Below are positions 8,097-16,438 of a DNA stretch of 64,000 nucleotides, one piece after another. The number at the start of each line of letters is the position of its first letter. The stretch's first letter is position 1. Below the pieces are notes generated by a model that saw nothing but the letters and a program-made list of their open reading frames with translations, did not search any database and was not told the origin of the DNA. Source of the stretch: CAYUHK01 sp964475165 (GTDB lineage: Bacteria; Verrucomicrobiota; Kiritimatiellia; JAAZAB01); contig CAYYVN010000004.1 in assembly GCA_964475165.1 (NCBI GenBank), positions 1 to 64,000 of the forward strand, in the 5' to 3' direction. A program made the position numbers and the translations under genes.

Positions 8097-9137
8097 ATGA
8101 ATACCATCCAATATGATGATAAGCTGGCGGCAGCCATTGAGCTGGTGCGTCAAAAACTAGGGTCGCAGCTATTGATCCTGGGGCATTACTATCAGCGCGA
8201 TGAAGTCTTGCGGCATGCGGATGTTGTGGGCGATTCGCTGGTGCTGGCTCGTCATGCTGCCGCTGAGACGCGGGCGGAACGCATCGTCTTTTGTGGCGTG
8301 CACTTTATGGCTGAAGCCGCCGATATTCTGGCTGAGCATAACCAGACTGTTTACATGCCCGATAGCAGTGCGAGCTGTCCCATGGCCGGCATGGCGCCCT
8401 TGCCGGCTGTGGAGCAAGCTTGGAGTCTCCTGCAAGGCTGGGGAGGAGATTGGTTGCCGGTGGCCTATATCAATAGCACGGCGGAGGTGAAGGCGTTTTG
8501 TGGTCGACAGGGCGGAAGCATCTGCACCTCCAGCAATGCCGCCAGTGTATTCCAGTGGGTTGAGAGTCAAAAGAAGCGCATATTTTTTATGCCCGATGAA
8601 CATTTGGGCACTAATACTGCGCATGATCTGGGCTGGCCGGATGAAGCGGTGGTTGTCTATGATCCGGATCGGGAACAAGGCGGGCTGACGCCCGAGGCTC
8701 TGGCGCAGGCGCGAGTTCTGGTCTGGCGCGGTTATTGCCACGTGCATCAGTTCACGGTTGCCGATCTGGAGGCGCTGCGCGGTCAATATCCCTCCATTAA
8801 AATCGTGGTGCATTCTGAGGTGCCCAAGGCTGTCACTCGCTTGGTCGATGCGCACGGATCCACGGCCCAGATTATCCGTTATGTAGCCAGGCAACCGGCC
8901 GGTACGACGCTGGCCATCGGCACTGAACTGCGCCTGGTGGAACGTTTGGCCCGTGAGTATGCGGGGCGTTATCGCATTCTGCCCTTGCGCGCATTCACCT
9001 GTCAGCAGATGGCTATGACCAATGAAGCCAATCTTTTATTGCTCTTGCAGCAATGGTCGCCGGCTAACATCGTGCGTGTGCCGGCGGCTTTGAAACCTCC
9101 CGCGCGCGCGGCCCTGAACCGCATGTTGAGCTTATGA
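8097..9137 (+). CDS. nadA: Quinolinate synthase
   Basis: Condenses iminoaspartate with dihydroxyacetone phosphate to quinolinate, the precursor of NAD, using an oxygen-sensitive 4Fe-4S cluster. Cysteines at 94 (SASCPMA), 214 (GYCHVH) and 302 (FTCQQM) match the three cluster ligands. LILGHYYQRDEV, DSLVLARHA, CTSSNA, MPDEHLGTN and VHSEVP are family landmarks. The 346-residue length is usual. ATG 8097 gives the normal N-terminus (MNTIQYDDKL); the open frame upstream to 7992 has no family likeness. No nadB or nadC is nearby. Its stop overlaps the uvrB start, so the two are translated together with the MATE gene. Confidence 0.95.
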   Translation: MNTIQYDDKLAAAIELVRQKLGSQLLILGHYYQRDEVLRHADVVGDSLVLARHAAAETRAERIVFCGVHFMAEAADILAEHNQTVYMPDSSASCPMAGMAPLPAVEQAWSLLQGWGGDWLPVAYINSTAEVKAFCGRQGGSICTSSNAASVFQWVESQKKRIFFMPDEHLGTNTAHDLGWPDEAVVVYDPDREQGGLTPEALAQARVLVWRGYCHVHQFTVADLEALRGQYPSIKIVVHSEVPKAVTRLVDAHGSTAQIIRYVARQPAGTTLAIGTELRLVERLAREYAGRYRILPLRAFTCQQMAMTNEANLLLLLQQWSPANIVRVPAALKPPARAALNRMLSL

Positions 9138-11170
9138 TGTCGTCTGCGCCCTTTGCCTTACAGGCTCCTTACCGGCCGGCTGGTGATCAGCCGCAGGCCA
9201 TCGCCGCCCTCATCCGGGGCTTGCAGGCGGGAGCGCGTTTTCAAACACTGGAAGGCGTTACTGGTTCGGGTAAAACTTTCACCATGGCCAATGTCATTGC
9301 GCGCTGGGGGCGGCCAACGCTGGTGGTTTCGCACAATAAAACCCTGGCGGCCCAATTATACCGCGAACTGCAAAATTATTTTCCGGATAATGCGGTTGAA
9401 TATTTTGTCAGCTATTATGATTATTATCAGCCGGAAGCCTACATTCCCCAGACGGATACCTTCATCGAAAAAGATGCGGCCATCAATGAGGATCTCGAAC
9501 GTCTGCGCTTAGCGACTACTAATGCTCTGATGAATCGGAAAGATGTTATCATCGTCGCCTCGGTCTCCTGTATTTATGGTCTCGGTTCGCCGGAGGATTA
9601 CCGGGAAATGGTCATCACGCTGCGACCGGGCCTGAGCGTGGAGCGCGATCAACTCCTGCGGCGGCTGGTGGATATCCAATATGTCCGCAACGATTACGAG
9701 CCGCAACCGGGCACCTTTCGTGTGCGGGGCGATGTGCTCGATATCTTTCCGGCCTATAGTCGCCAAGGCCTGCGCATTAATTTTTTTGGCGAGGAAATAG
9801 AATCCATCGCGCGCCTGCCGACAGCCTCGGCGCGTGTGACCGAAAAGCTGGCGGCGGTGGTGATCTCTCCGGCGCGTCATTTCGTCATGCCCGCCAGCCG
9901 TCTGGAACCGGCTTTGCAACGCATTGCCGCCGAACTGGTGGAGCGCGTGCACTGGTTTGAAAGCCAGCAGAAGCTCTTGGAAGCCCAACGCATCAAAATG
10001 CGGACCACCTATGATCTGGAAATGCTCAAGGAAATGGGCTATTGCGCTGGTATCGAAAATTATTCCCGCCACTTGAGCGGGCGCCGCGCGGGTGAGCCGC
10101 CGGCGACGCTGCTCGATTACATCCCCGGCGACTTCCTGACCATCATCGATGAGTCGCATGTGACCTTGCCTCAGTTGCGCGGCATGTATAATGGGGATCA
10201 ATCGCGCAAACAAGTCTTGGTGGATCATGGTTTTCGCTTGCCCTCGGCCAAGGACAATCGCCCCCTGAATTTCGAGGAGTTTTTGCAAGCTACCGGGCCC
10301 ATGCTCTTCATGTCGGCTACGCCGGGCCCCTATGAGCGCCAAGTGGCGCCGACGGCGATCCATCAAATTATTCGCCCCACCGGCCTCTTGGATCCGGTCG
10401 CCAGTGTGCGTCCTTTACGAGGACAAATTGATGATTTGATCGAGGCCGTGCGTGCTCGAGCCGAGCGCGGGGAACGGGTACTGGTGACGACGCTGACCAA
10501 AAAAACGGCAGAGGATTTGAGCGATTACTTAAAGGAACTGGGCTTGCGGGTGACCTATCTGCATTCCGAAATAGATGCCATTGAACGGGTGGAAGTGTTA
10601 CGCTCTTTACGCCAGGGCGAGTGCGATTGTCTGGTGGGCATTAACCTCTTGCGTGAAGGGTTGGATCTACCCGAGGTATCCCTGGTGGCCGTATTGGATG
10701 CTGATAAGGAAGGCTTTTTGCGCTCGGAGACGGCTTTGATTCAGACGGCGGGCCGCGCTGCGCGGCATGTGGCCGGCGAAGTTATCTTTTATGCCGATAA
10801 TCTCACGGATTCCTTACGCCGGGCGTTGGCTGTGATGGAGGATCGCCGCCGGCGCCAGCTGCAGTATAACAAGCAACACGGCATCACGCCGCGCGGCATC
10901 ATCAAAAGCATCCAGGAAGGCTTGGCTCTGAAACAAGCCGGCGCAGAATGCGAGCGCCAAGTGGGGCAGCGGGCCGGAGAGGATTATGATCGGCAAGAAT
11001 TAATACGGGAAATCGAAGGGGAGATGATCGCCGCCGCTGACGCACTGGAATTTGAGCGGGCCGCCCTCTTACGCGATCAATTATTTGAACTGCGCGCCGC
11101 GCGTCCCGTGAAATCGGCGCCGGCGGCGCCGCCGCGCCCGCGGCGCGCCGCGCGGCGGAGCAAGTCATGA
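9134..11170 (+). CDS. uvrB: Excinuclease ABC subunit B
   Basis: Damage-verifying helicase-like subunit of nucleotide excision repair, which receives DNA from UvrA and recruits UvrC. The 678 residues hold Walker A GVTGSGKT (41-48), the beta-hairpin that pries open the strands (YYDYYQPEAYIPQTDTFIEKD), the DESHVTLPQ Walker B box, FMSATPGP, VGINLLREGLDLPEVSLVAVLDADKEGFLRS and QTAGRAARH. The last 60 residues hold a UVR motif (about 630-665), where UvrC docks, then a very basic Ala/Pro/Arg tail. The gene overlaps nadA by four bases and the MATE gene by four. UvrA and UvrC are not in the window. Confidence 0.98.
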   Translation: MMSSAPFALQAPYRPAGDQPQAIAALIRGLQAGARFQTLEGVTGSGKTFTMANVIARWGRPTLVVSHNKTLAAQLYRELQNYFPDNAVEYFVSYYDYYQPEAYIPQTDTFIEKDAAINEDLERLRLATTNALMNRKDVIIVASVSCIYGLGSPEDYREMVITLRPGLSVERDQLLRRLVDIQYVRNDYEPQPGTFRVRGDVLDIFPAYSRQGLRINFFGEEIESIARLPTASARVTEKLAAVVISPARHFVMPASRLEPALQRIAAELVERVHWFESQQKLLEAQRIKMRTTYDLEMLKEMGYCAGIENYSRHLSGRRAGEPPATLLDYIPGDFLTIIDESHVTLPQLRGMYNGDQSRKQVLVDHGFRLPSAKDNRPLNFEEFLQATGPMLFMSATPGPYERQVAPTAIHQIIRPTGLLDPVASVRPLRGQIDDLIEAVRARAERGERVLVTTLTKKTAEDLSDYLKELGLRVTYLHSEIDAIERVEVLRSLRQGECDCLVGINLLREGLDLPEVSLVAVLDADKEGFLRSETALIQTAGRAARHVAGEVIFYADNLTDSLRRALAVMEDRRRRQLQYNKQHGITPRGIIKSIQEGLALKQAGAECERQVGQRAGEDYDRQELIREIEGEMIAAADALEFERAALLRDQLFELRAARPVKSAPAAPPRPRRAARRSKS

Positions 11171-12525
11171 GAAGCCTCTTCAGAGCCTCATCCTTAACCG
11201 AAGGCAGCATTCGCTGGAGCATCGCCCGCTTGGCCTTGCCCATGTTTATCGGCGCCATTCTGCAAAACACCCAGACCCTGATCGATCTTTTTTGGGTGGG
11301 CAGTCTCGGCTCCACGGCGGTGGCGGCGGTGGCCATGGCCAATACCATTCTGATGGTGTTGTTTCCGATGGTCATGGGCATTTCCATGGGGACGGTGGCG
11401 CTGGTGGCGCGCTTCATGGGCGCTGATAATCGGGCGGCCGCCGGCGCCGTTGCCGGTCAATCCTTGATGCTGGCCTTGCTGATCGGAGGGGCCATGGCCT
11501 TGCTGGGATGGTATGTCTCGGATCCGCTCTTGCGTATCTTGCGCGCCGCGCCGGAAGTGATCGCCGCCGGCGGTATCTTTCTGCGCATTTCGCTCTTGGG
11601 TAGTTTCACGATTTTTGTGCTTTTCATCGGCAACGCTGCCTTACAGGGCGCCGGCGATACCGTCACCCCCATGATCATTATGGCCATTTCCAATGTGCTT
11701 AATATTTTTCTGGATCCGATTTTCATTTTTGGGATCGGTCCCTTCTATGGTCTGGGAGTTAAGGGGGCGGCCATCGCGACGGTGTTATCGCAGGCCGTTG
11801 CGGCCTATGCCTCGCTATATATCTTATTCAGCGGCCGCGCGCGCGTGCATGTGTTTTGGGCTCATTGGAAACCGAAGCTGGACTTATCGCGGCGTATCCT
11901 GCGCATTGGTCTGCCGGGGTCTGGTCAGATGCTCTCGCGCAGCTTGGTGGGCGCGCTCTTGATGGGGATTGTGGCCGAATGCGGGACGGCCGCCGTCGCC
12001 GCTTATGGAATAGGCTTGCGCTTTCATATGATCATCTTGATGCCGGCTTTCGCCTTGGGCGGCGCGGCCGCCACTCTGGTGGGGCAGAACCTGGGGGCGG
12101 GTAATCCGCGCCGTGCGCAGCGTGCGGCCTGGGCGGCGGCGGCGCTCGGCATCGGCTTTATGCTGGTGACCTCAGCGCTGATCATCGCTATTGCGCCTGG
12201 CTTGATCAGGGTCTTCAACGCCGAAACACAGGTGGTGCAGATCGGAGTTGAATATCTGCGGACGGTCTCGCCCTTCTATCTTTTTGCGGCGCTGGCCATT
12301 GTGCTGGGGCGCGCCTTGAATGGGGCCGGCGATAGCTTAACGCCCATGCTTTGTACGATGCTAGCCTTGTGGGGGCTGCAATTGCCCTTGGCCATTTGGT
12401 TCTCGCGCATCTGGGCTGAGCCAACGCAGGGTATCTGGTGGGCCATTGCCATCGCTATGACGATCCATAGCCTGCTGGTGGCCGGATGGTTCATGACCGG
12501 CCGCTGGCGCCGTCAGAGGGTCTGA
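11167..12525 (+). CDS. MATE-family multidrug/cation efflux transporter
   Basis: A 452-residue inner-membrane antiporter with about twelve hydrophobic segments in two similar halves. The start GSIRWSIARLALPMFIGAILQNTQTLIDLFWVGSLG, the GAGDTVTPM and GAGDSLTPM loops repeated in each half, and the ALGGAAATLVGQNLGAGN segment all match the NorM/DinF branch. Such proteins expel drugs, dyes or lipid-linked compounds using sodium or proton gradients; the cargo here is unknown. Its ATG overlaps the uvrB stop, making it the last gene of a nadA-uvrB-MATE unit. It converges with the purF-like gene nine bases later. Confidence 0.93.
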   Translation: MRSLFRASSLTEGSIRWSIARLALPMFIGAILQNTQTLIDLFWVGSLGSTAVAAVAMANTILMVLFPMVMGISMGTVALVARFMGADNRAAAGAVAGQSLMLALLIGGAMALLGWYVSDPLLRILRAAPEVIAAGGIFLRISLLGSFTIFVLFIGNAALQGAGDTVTPMIIMAISNVLNIFLDPIFIFGIGPFYGLGVKGAAIATVLSQAVAAYASLYILFSGRARVHVFWAHWKPKLDLSRRILRIGLPGSGQMLSRSLVGALLMGIVAECGTAAVAAYGIGLRFHMIILMPAFALGGAAATLVGQNLGAGNPRRAQRAAWAAAALGIGFMLVTSALIIAIAPGLIRVFNAETQVVQIGVEYLRTVSPFYLFAALAIVLGRALNGAGDSLTPMLCTMLALWGLQLPLAIWFSRIWAEPTQGIWWAIAIAMTIHSLLVAGWFMTGRWRRQRV

Positions 12526-12534
12526 GGCCGAGCA

Positions 12535-13935
12535 TTATTCCGCACCATCCCAGCAATGTGTGCATAGCTTTTCTTTGGGCAGCCCGATGGCGGACACGAG
12601 ATCATCCAGGCGCTGATAGGCCAGCGAGGACAAGCCGAGCCGCAGGCGGACGCGTTCGACCATGGCGCGATGCTGAGCGGAATCCGGATCGGCATAGGCG
12701 CTGGGATCAGCATCTTCCCGACCTTCCAATTCTGCCATAGCCTTGCGAGCGGCCAAGTCCATCTCGGAGCGCGAGCGCGAGAAATTCAAAAATTTGCAGC
12801 CGTAGAGCAGGGGGGGGCAAGCCGGGCGCATATGGATTTCGCGCGCGCCGCAATCATAGAGGCGCTGGATGATATCTTTGAGTTGGGTGCCCCGGACGAC
12901 AGAATCTTCACAGAATAAGAGGCGTTGGCCCTGAATCAAGTCGGCGATGGGGATCAGCTTCATGCGCGCTACCAGGTCGCGGACGGTCTGTTTGTGAGGC
13001 ATGAAACTCCGCGGCCAGGTGGGTGTATATTTGACGAAGGGGCGGCAATAGGGCAGCTTGGCAGCATTGGCAAAACCGATGGCATAGCCGGTGCCGGAAT
13101 CGGGGACGCCCGCCACCAGATCCACATCTATATGATGGCGCCGGGCCAGACAGGCCCCGCAGCGGTTGCGCACCTGTTCCACATTGATGCCCTCGTAGGA
13201 AGAAGCCGGAAACCCATAATAGACCCAGAGGAAAGCGCAGATCTGCAGGCGAGTTTCTGCGGTCTTGAGCACTTGCATGCCTTCGGCGTTAAGCAACACT
13301 ATTTCGCCGGGTCCCAAGATATGCTTGATGTCATAGGCCAGGTTGGGGAAGGCACAGGTTTCCAGGGTGGCCGCGCAGGCGCCCTTTTTGGTACCGATAG
13401 TCACCGGGGTGCGTCCGAGCTTGTCGCGCGCGGCATAGATGCCCTGCTCCGTCAGCAGGAGCATCGAGCAAGAACCCTCAATGGCCTCCATCGCCGTGCG
13501 AATGCCTTCGGCAAAAGAGGAACCCTGGTTGATCAAGGAAGCCACCAGTTCGGTGGGATTGATCTCATTGCCGCCCATTTCAGCGAAGTGCGTTGTACGC
13601 TTATCGAAAGCCCGCGCGGCCAGTGCTTGGGTATTGAGAATATTACCGACGGTTACAATCGCATAGCGTCCGAGATGCGAACTGATGATCAGCGGCTGAT
13701 CCTCATGATCGCTGATGACGCCAATGCCCAGATTGCCGCGCATGCGGTAGATATCGGTTTCGAATTTAGAACGGAACTGGGTGTTGGAGATATCATGAAT
13801 GAAGCGACTGAAGCCGTTTTGATTCAGGACCGCCAAACCACCGCGGCGCGTGCCGAGATGTGAATGATAGTCTGTGCCGTAGAACAGATCGCTGGTGCAA
13901 TCGGTGGCACTAACAACGCCAAAAAACCCACCCAT
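12535..13935 (-). CDS. Amidophosphoribosyltransferase homologue lacking the N-terminal catalytic cysteine
   Basis: PurF makes phosphoribosylamine from PRPP and glutamine, using a cysteine that becomes residue 1 after Met removal. This 466-residue homologue starts MGGFFGVVSATDC, with Gly at that place, so the usual glutaminase nucleophile is absent (nearest Cys is residue 13). Other glutaminase features persist (SHLGTRRGG, GNLGIGVISDHEDQP, EGSCSMLLL, ARDKLGRTP), and the PRPP loop LLFCEDSVVRGTQ (339-351) is intact. From memory, Bacteroidetes carry a paralogue with the same MGGFFG start next to a normal PurF. It may use ammonia, act as a partner or sensor, or have another substrate. AGGAGG precedes the start. 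Whether a normal purF exists elsewhere cannot be seen. Confidence 0.85.
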   Translation of the reverse strand: MGGFFGVVSATDCTSDLFYGTDYHSHLGTRRGGLAVLNQNGFSRFIHDISNTQFRSKFETDIYRMRGNLGIGVISDHEDQPLIISSHLGRYAIVTVGNILNTQALAARAFDKRTTHFAEMGGNEINPTELVASLINQGSSFAEGIRTAMEAIEGSCSMLLLTEQGIYAARDKLGRTPVTIGTKKGACAATLETCAFPNLAYDIKHILGPGEIVLLNAEGMQVLKTAETRLQICAFLWVYYGFPASSYEGINVEQVRNRCGACLARRHHIDVDLVAGVPDSGTGYAIGFANAAKLPYCRPFVKYTPTWPRSFMPHKQTVRDLVARMKLIPIADLIQGQRLLFCEDSVVRGTQLKDIIQRLYDCGAREIHMRPACPPLLYGCKFLNFSRSRSEMDLAARKAMAELEGREDADPSAYADPDSAQHRAMVERVRLRLGLSSLAYQRLDDLVSAIGLPKEKLCTHCWDGAE

Positions 13936-14138
13936 GTAAGAGTCCTCCTGAGGTTATGTCTATCCGGATTGGCAATTCGGGCCCAGGTCTTCCCCGCGGT
14001 TTGCATTCAGGGATAGTTTAGGATTATGGAATGGAGATGCAACCATAATCTGGCGCGCGCCGGCCCGGAGCCATCCAGAGCGCCCGCCCGCGCCTTTTTA
14101 TATTTTCAGGGCGCCGCTAATATAGTAAGCCTTTATGC

Positions 14139-14921
14139 ATGCACCCACTCTTTGATGCCCATTGCCATTTACAGGCTGCCAGCCTGCAGGCCGGTCTGCC
14201 GCAAGTGCTGGCACGCGCCCAAGAGGCCGGGATAGAGCGACTATTATGTTGCGGGGTGCGGGAGCAGGATTGGCCGCTGGTGCGCGCGCTGGCGGAACGC
14301 TATCCGCAGATCATCCCCGCTTACGGACTGCATCCCTATTATGTCTTAGAACGCTCTCCGCACTGGCGCGATCTATTGAGGGAATACTTGGGTCAGCATC
14401 CCGCGGGGGTGGGAGAGATCGGCTTGGATCGCCTGTGGCCAGCGGGCAGTGCGTCTGTCCAAGAAGAGGTCTTGCTGGCGCAGTTGCAGTTGGCTCAGGA
14501 ACTGCAGCGCCCTGTTATCATTCATTGTCGCCAAGCCTGGGGTCGCCTGCTGGCCTTGCTGCAGGCCGTTGGTAGATTGCCGGCTGGCGGTATGCTGCAT
14601 GCTTATTCGGGATCGCCCGAGCTACTGGGCCTGCTGGAGAAAATGGGCTTTTATTTTTCGTTCGGCGGCGCCGTCACCCGTCCCGGCAACCGGCGTGCGG
14701 CGCAAGCCCTGCTGAGAGTTTCCCTGAATCGTCTGCTGCTCGAAACCGATAGCCCAAGTTTGACCTCGCGGGGCGCGCCAGGCGCCATCAATGAGCCAGC
14801 CCAGCTTACACTGGTGGCCGCTGCCGCCGCGCGCATTCGTGGGCTGGAGCTGGAAGGGTTGGTGGCGCAAACATACGCCAATGCTTGCCGGCTGTTAGGG
14901 CCGATTATAGGCTCGACCTGA
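14139..14921 (+). CDS. TatD-family metal-dependent hydrolase
   Basis: A 260-residue TIM-barrel nuclease/hydrolase. Metal ligands appear in order: FDAHCHL (the H-x-H pair), the GLHPYY segment, VGEIGLDR (the bridging Glu), PVIIHCRQAW, GGMLHAYSGS and LLETDSPSL with the final Asp. Proteins of this family act as 3'-5' DNA or RNA exonucleases or on damaged nucleic acid; the exact substrate is unknown for most. The divergent gap to the purF-like gene is about 200 bases. tcdA follows 45 bases downstream and is probably in the same transcript. Confidence 0.92.
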   Translation: MHPLFDAHCHLQAASLQAGLPQVLARAQEAGIERLLCCGVREQDWPLVRALAERYPQIIPAYGLHPYYVLERSPHWRDLLREYLGQHPAGVGEIGLDRLWPAGSASVQEEVLLAQLQLAQELQRPVIIHCRQAWGRLLALLQAVGRLPAGGMLHAYSGSPELLGLLEKMGFYFSFGGAVTRPGNRRAAQALLRVSLNRLLLETDSPSLTSRGAPGAINEPAQLTLVAAAAARIRGLELEGLVAQTYANACRLLGPIIGST

Positions 14922-14966
14922 GCAGATCAATTTTTAGGGCATGGAATACGCTGGGAGATTGAAGCT

Positions 14967-15806
14967 ATGAAGCGCTTTTGTCGTCTGCAACAATTATTGG
15001 GTCGGCCAGCTCTCTTGCATTTGCGCGCCGCTCGCGTGGCTGTTTTCGGGCTGGGAGCTGTGGGATCCTATGCGGTGGAGGCGCTGGCGCGCGCTGGGGT
15101 CGGCCGCTTGCAGCTGATAGATGGCGATCGGATCCGCGCCAGCAATTTCAATCGTCAGCTTTATGCTCTGGAATCCACTCTGCGGCGCCCTAAAACCGCC
15201 GTGGCCCGCGAGCGCGTATTGGATATCAATCCGCGCTGTCAGGTGGAGGCTCATCAGGCCTTTATCACAGCGGCCAATGTAGCGCAGTTCCTGGCGGGGC
15301 CTTGGGACGTGGTCATTGATGCCATCGATGGCGTTGCGCCTAAAGCGGCCCTGATAGCGGCGGCGCTAGAGGCCGGTTGGCCGGTGGTCTCTTGCATGGG
15401 CGCGGCCACGCGCACGGATCCCGGAGCGGTGCGTGTAGCTGATATTGCCAAGACGGATATCTGTCCGCTGGCACGCTTAATCAGGAAAAAACTGCGTCAG
15501 CAAGGTATTCGGCAGGGGGTGCGCTGTGTCTATTCCATTGAGCCGCCCCGGAATAAACCGTCCCCGCCAGCCGCTGAGGCCATGGTCAGCTCCCGCCCGG
15601 GCCGGCCGCGGCGGGTGCTGGGCAGCCTTTCTTATATGACCGGTATTTTCGGTCTGTTGGCGGCGCATGAGGCGCTGCAAATGATCGTGAATTTGAATCC
15701 AGCTGGCGGCGGCGTTAGCCGCTCAGGCGCATCTGAGCGGGAAAAACCTATTTGCCTGCCAGAGGTCTCTGCGCTAGAATCGGCGCCGAAACTCAGCTCT
15801 AATTAG
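14967..15806 (+). CDS. tcdA: tRNA threonylcarbamoyladenosine dehydratase (ThiF/MoeB/HesA superfamily)
   Basis: The 279-residue E1-like enzyme would use ATP to cyclise t6A37 of ANN-decoding tRNAs into ct6A. The nucleotide loop GLGAVGSYAVEALARAGVG lies near the start, followed by DGDRIRASNFNRQLYAL with the conserved Asp and the Asn-Arg-Gln adenylate residues, VVIDAIDG, and the TcdA-type DIAKTDICPLARLIRKKLR segment with RCVYSIEPP. These last two separate it from ThiF and MoeB, which have paired zinc cysteines absent here. The gene lies between tatD and apt, all on the plus strand with short gaps. Confidence 0.9.
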   Translation: MKRFCRLQQLLGRPALLHLRAARVAVFGLGAVGSYAVEALARAGVGRLQLIDGDRIRASNFNRQLYALESTLRRPKTAVARERVLDINPRCQVEAHQAFITAANVAQFLAGPWDVVIDAIDGVAPKAALIAAALEAGWPVVSCMGAATRTDPGAVRVADIAKTDICPLARLIRKKLRQQGIRQGVRCVYSIEPPRNKPSPPAAEAMVSSRPGRPRRVLGSLSYMTGIFGLLAAHEALQMIVNLNPAGGGVSRSGASEREKPICLPEVSALESAPKLSSN

Positions 15807-15823
15807 GCAGAAAGGATCTTTTG

Positions 15824-16357
15824 ATGAGCGCCACTAAAGCAGCAATCTTGCAAGAAGCCATTCGCAATATTCCGGATTTCCCCATTCCAGGCGTCATCTT
15901 CCGGGATATCACGCCTATTCTGCGCAGCCCAAAACTGCTGCAGAGCGCGGTGGATGTTTTGAGCGCGCGGCATAAGGGCAAGCCGCTCAGTGCTGTCGCG
16001 GCAGTGGAAGCCCGCGGATTCATCTTTGGCGGCGCTGTGGCGCATGCTCTGCAAATCGGATTTATTCCCATTCGCAAGCAGGGCAAATTACCATTCACAA
16101 CGATCGAGGAATCTTATCAATTGGAATATGGTTCGGCGACGCTGGCCATGCATACCGATGCGCTGCAGCCGGGCGATAGTGTTTTATTGGTGGATGATCT
16201 GCTGGCCACGGGCGGCACGGCGCAGGCGGCCGCGCGGATGATCGAAAAATTGGGTGGGCGTATCGCCGAAATTGCCTTCCTGATCGAGCTGCTGCCCTTC
16301 CAAGGTCGCCAGAAATTGCTTTCTTATCCGATCTTCTCGGCCATAACTTTTGAATGA
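15824..16357 (+). CDS. apt: Adenine phosphoribosyltransferase
   Basis: Salvages adenine with PRPP to AMP. The 177-residue protein has the family start AIRNIPDFPIPGVIFRDITPIL, AVEARGFIFG, the KQGKLP base-binding stretch, YQLEYGSATLAMH and the PRPP loop VLLVDDLLATGGTAQA. I prefer ATG 15824 to the TTG three bases earlier; AAAGGATC serves as ribosome site. It sits 17 bases after tcdA. Adenine from methylthioadenosine phosphorylase at the window start would be one source of substrate. An inverted repeat follows the stop and probably ends the transcript. Confidence 0.96.
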   Translation: MSATKAAILQEAIRNIPDFPIPGVIFRDITPILRSPKLLQSAVDVLSARHKGKPLSAVAAVEARGFIFGGAVAHALQIGFIPIRKQGKLPFTTIEESYQLEYGSATLAMHTDALQPGDSVLLVDDLLATGGTAQAAARMIEKLGGRIAEIAFLIELLPFQGRQKLLSYPIFSAITFE

Positions 16358-16358
16358 A

Positions 16359-16399
16359 GACCCCCTGCAAAAGGGGTCGGTGCGGCTCGGCTGAGCCGG
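16359..16399. terminator. Inverted repeats between convergent apt and adenylyltransferase genes
   Basis: GACCCC (16359-16364) and GGGGTC (16373-16378) form a six-base stem with an eight-base loop, and a second possible hairpin with CGGCTC and GAGCCG arms follows within 20 bases. There is no T tract, but the position between two converging stops suits a two-way transcription end. Confidence 0.45.
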
Positions 16400-16438
16400 A
16401 TCTGCATGGCAGGCTGGGCTGCGGCGCTTTGCGCCGCC

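Noticed and set aside
9509..10366. 285-codon open frame on the minus strand within uvrB
   Set aside because: It is antisense to a highly conserved gene and its sequence has no recognisable domain.
12925..13863. 312-codon open frame on the plus strand opposite the purF-like gene
   Set aside because: It mirrors a well-conserved gene in a high-GC region, has no family resemblance and no separate ribosome site.
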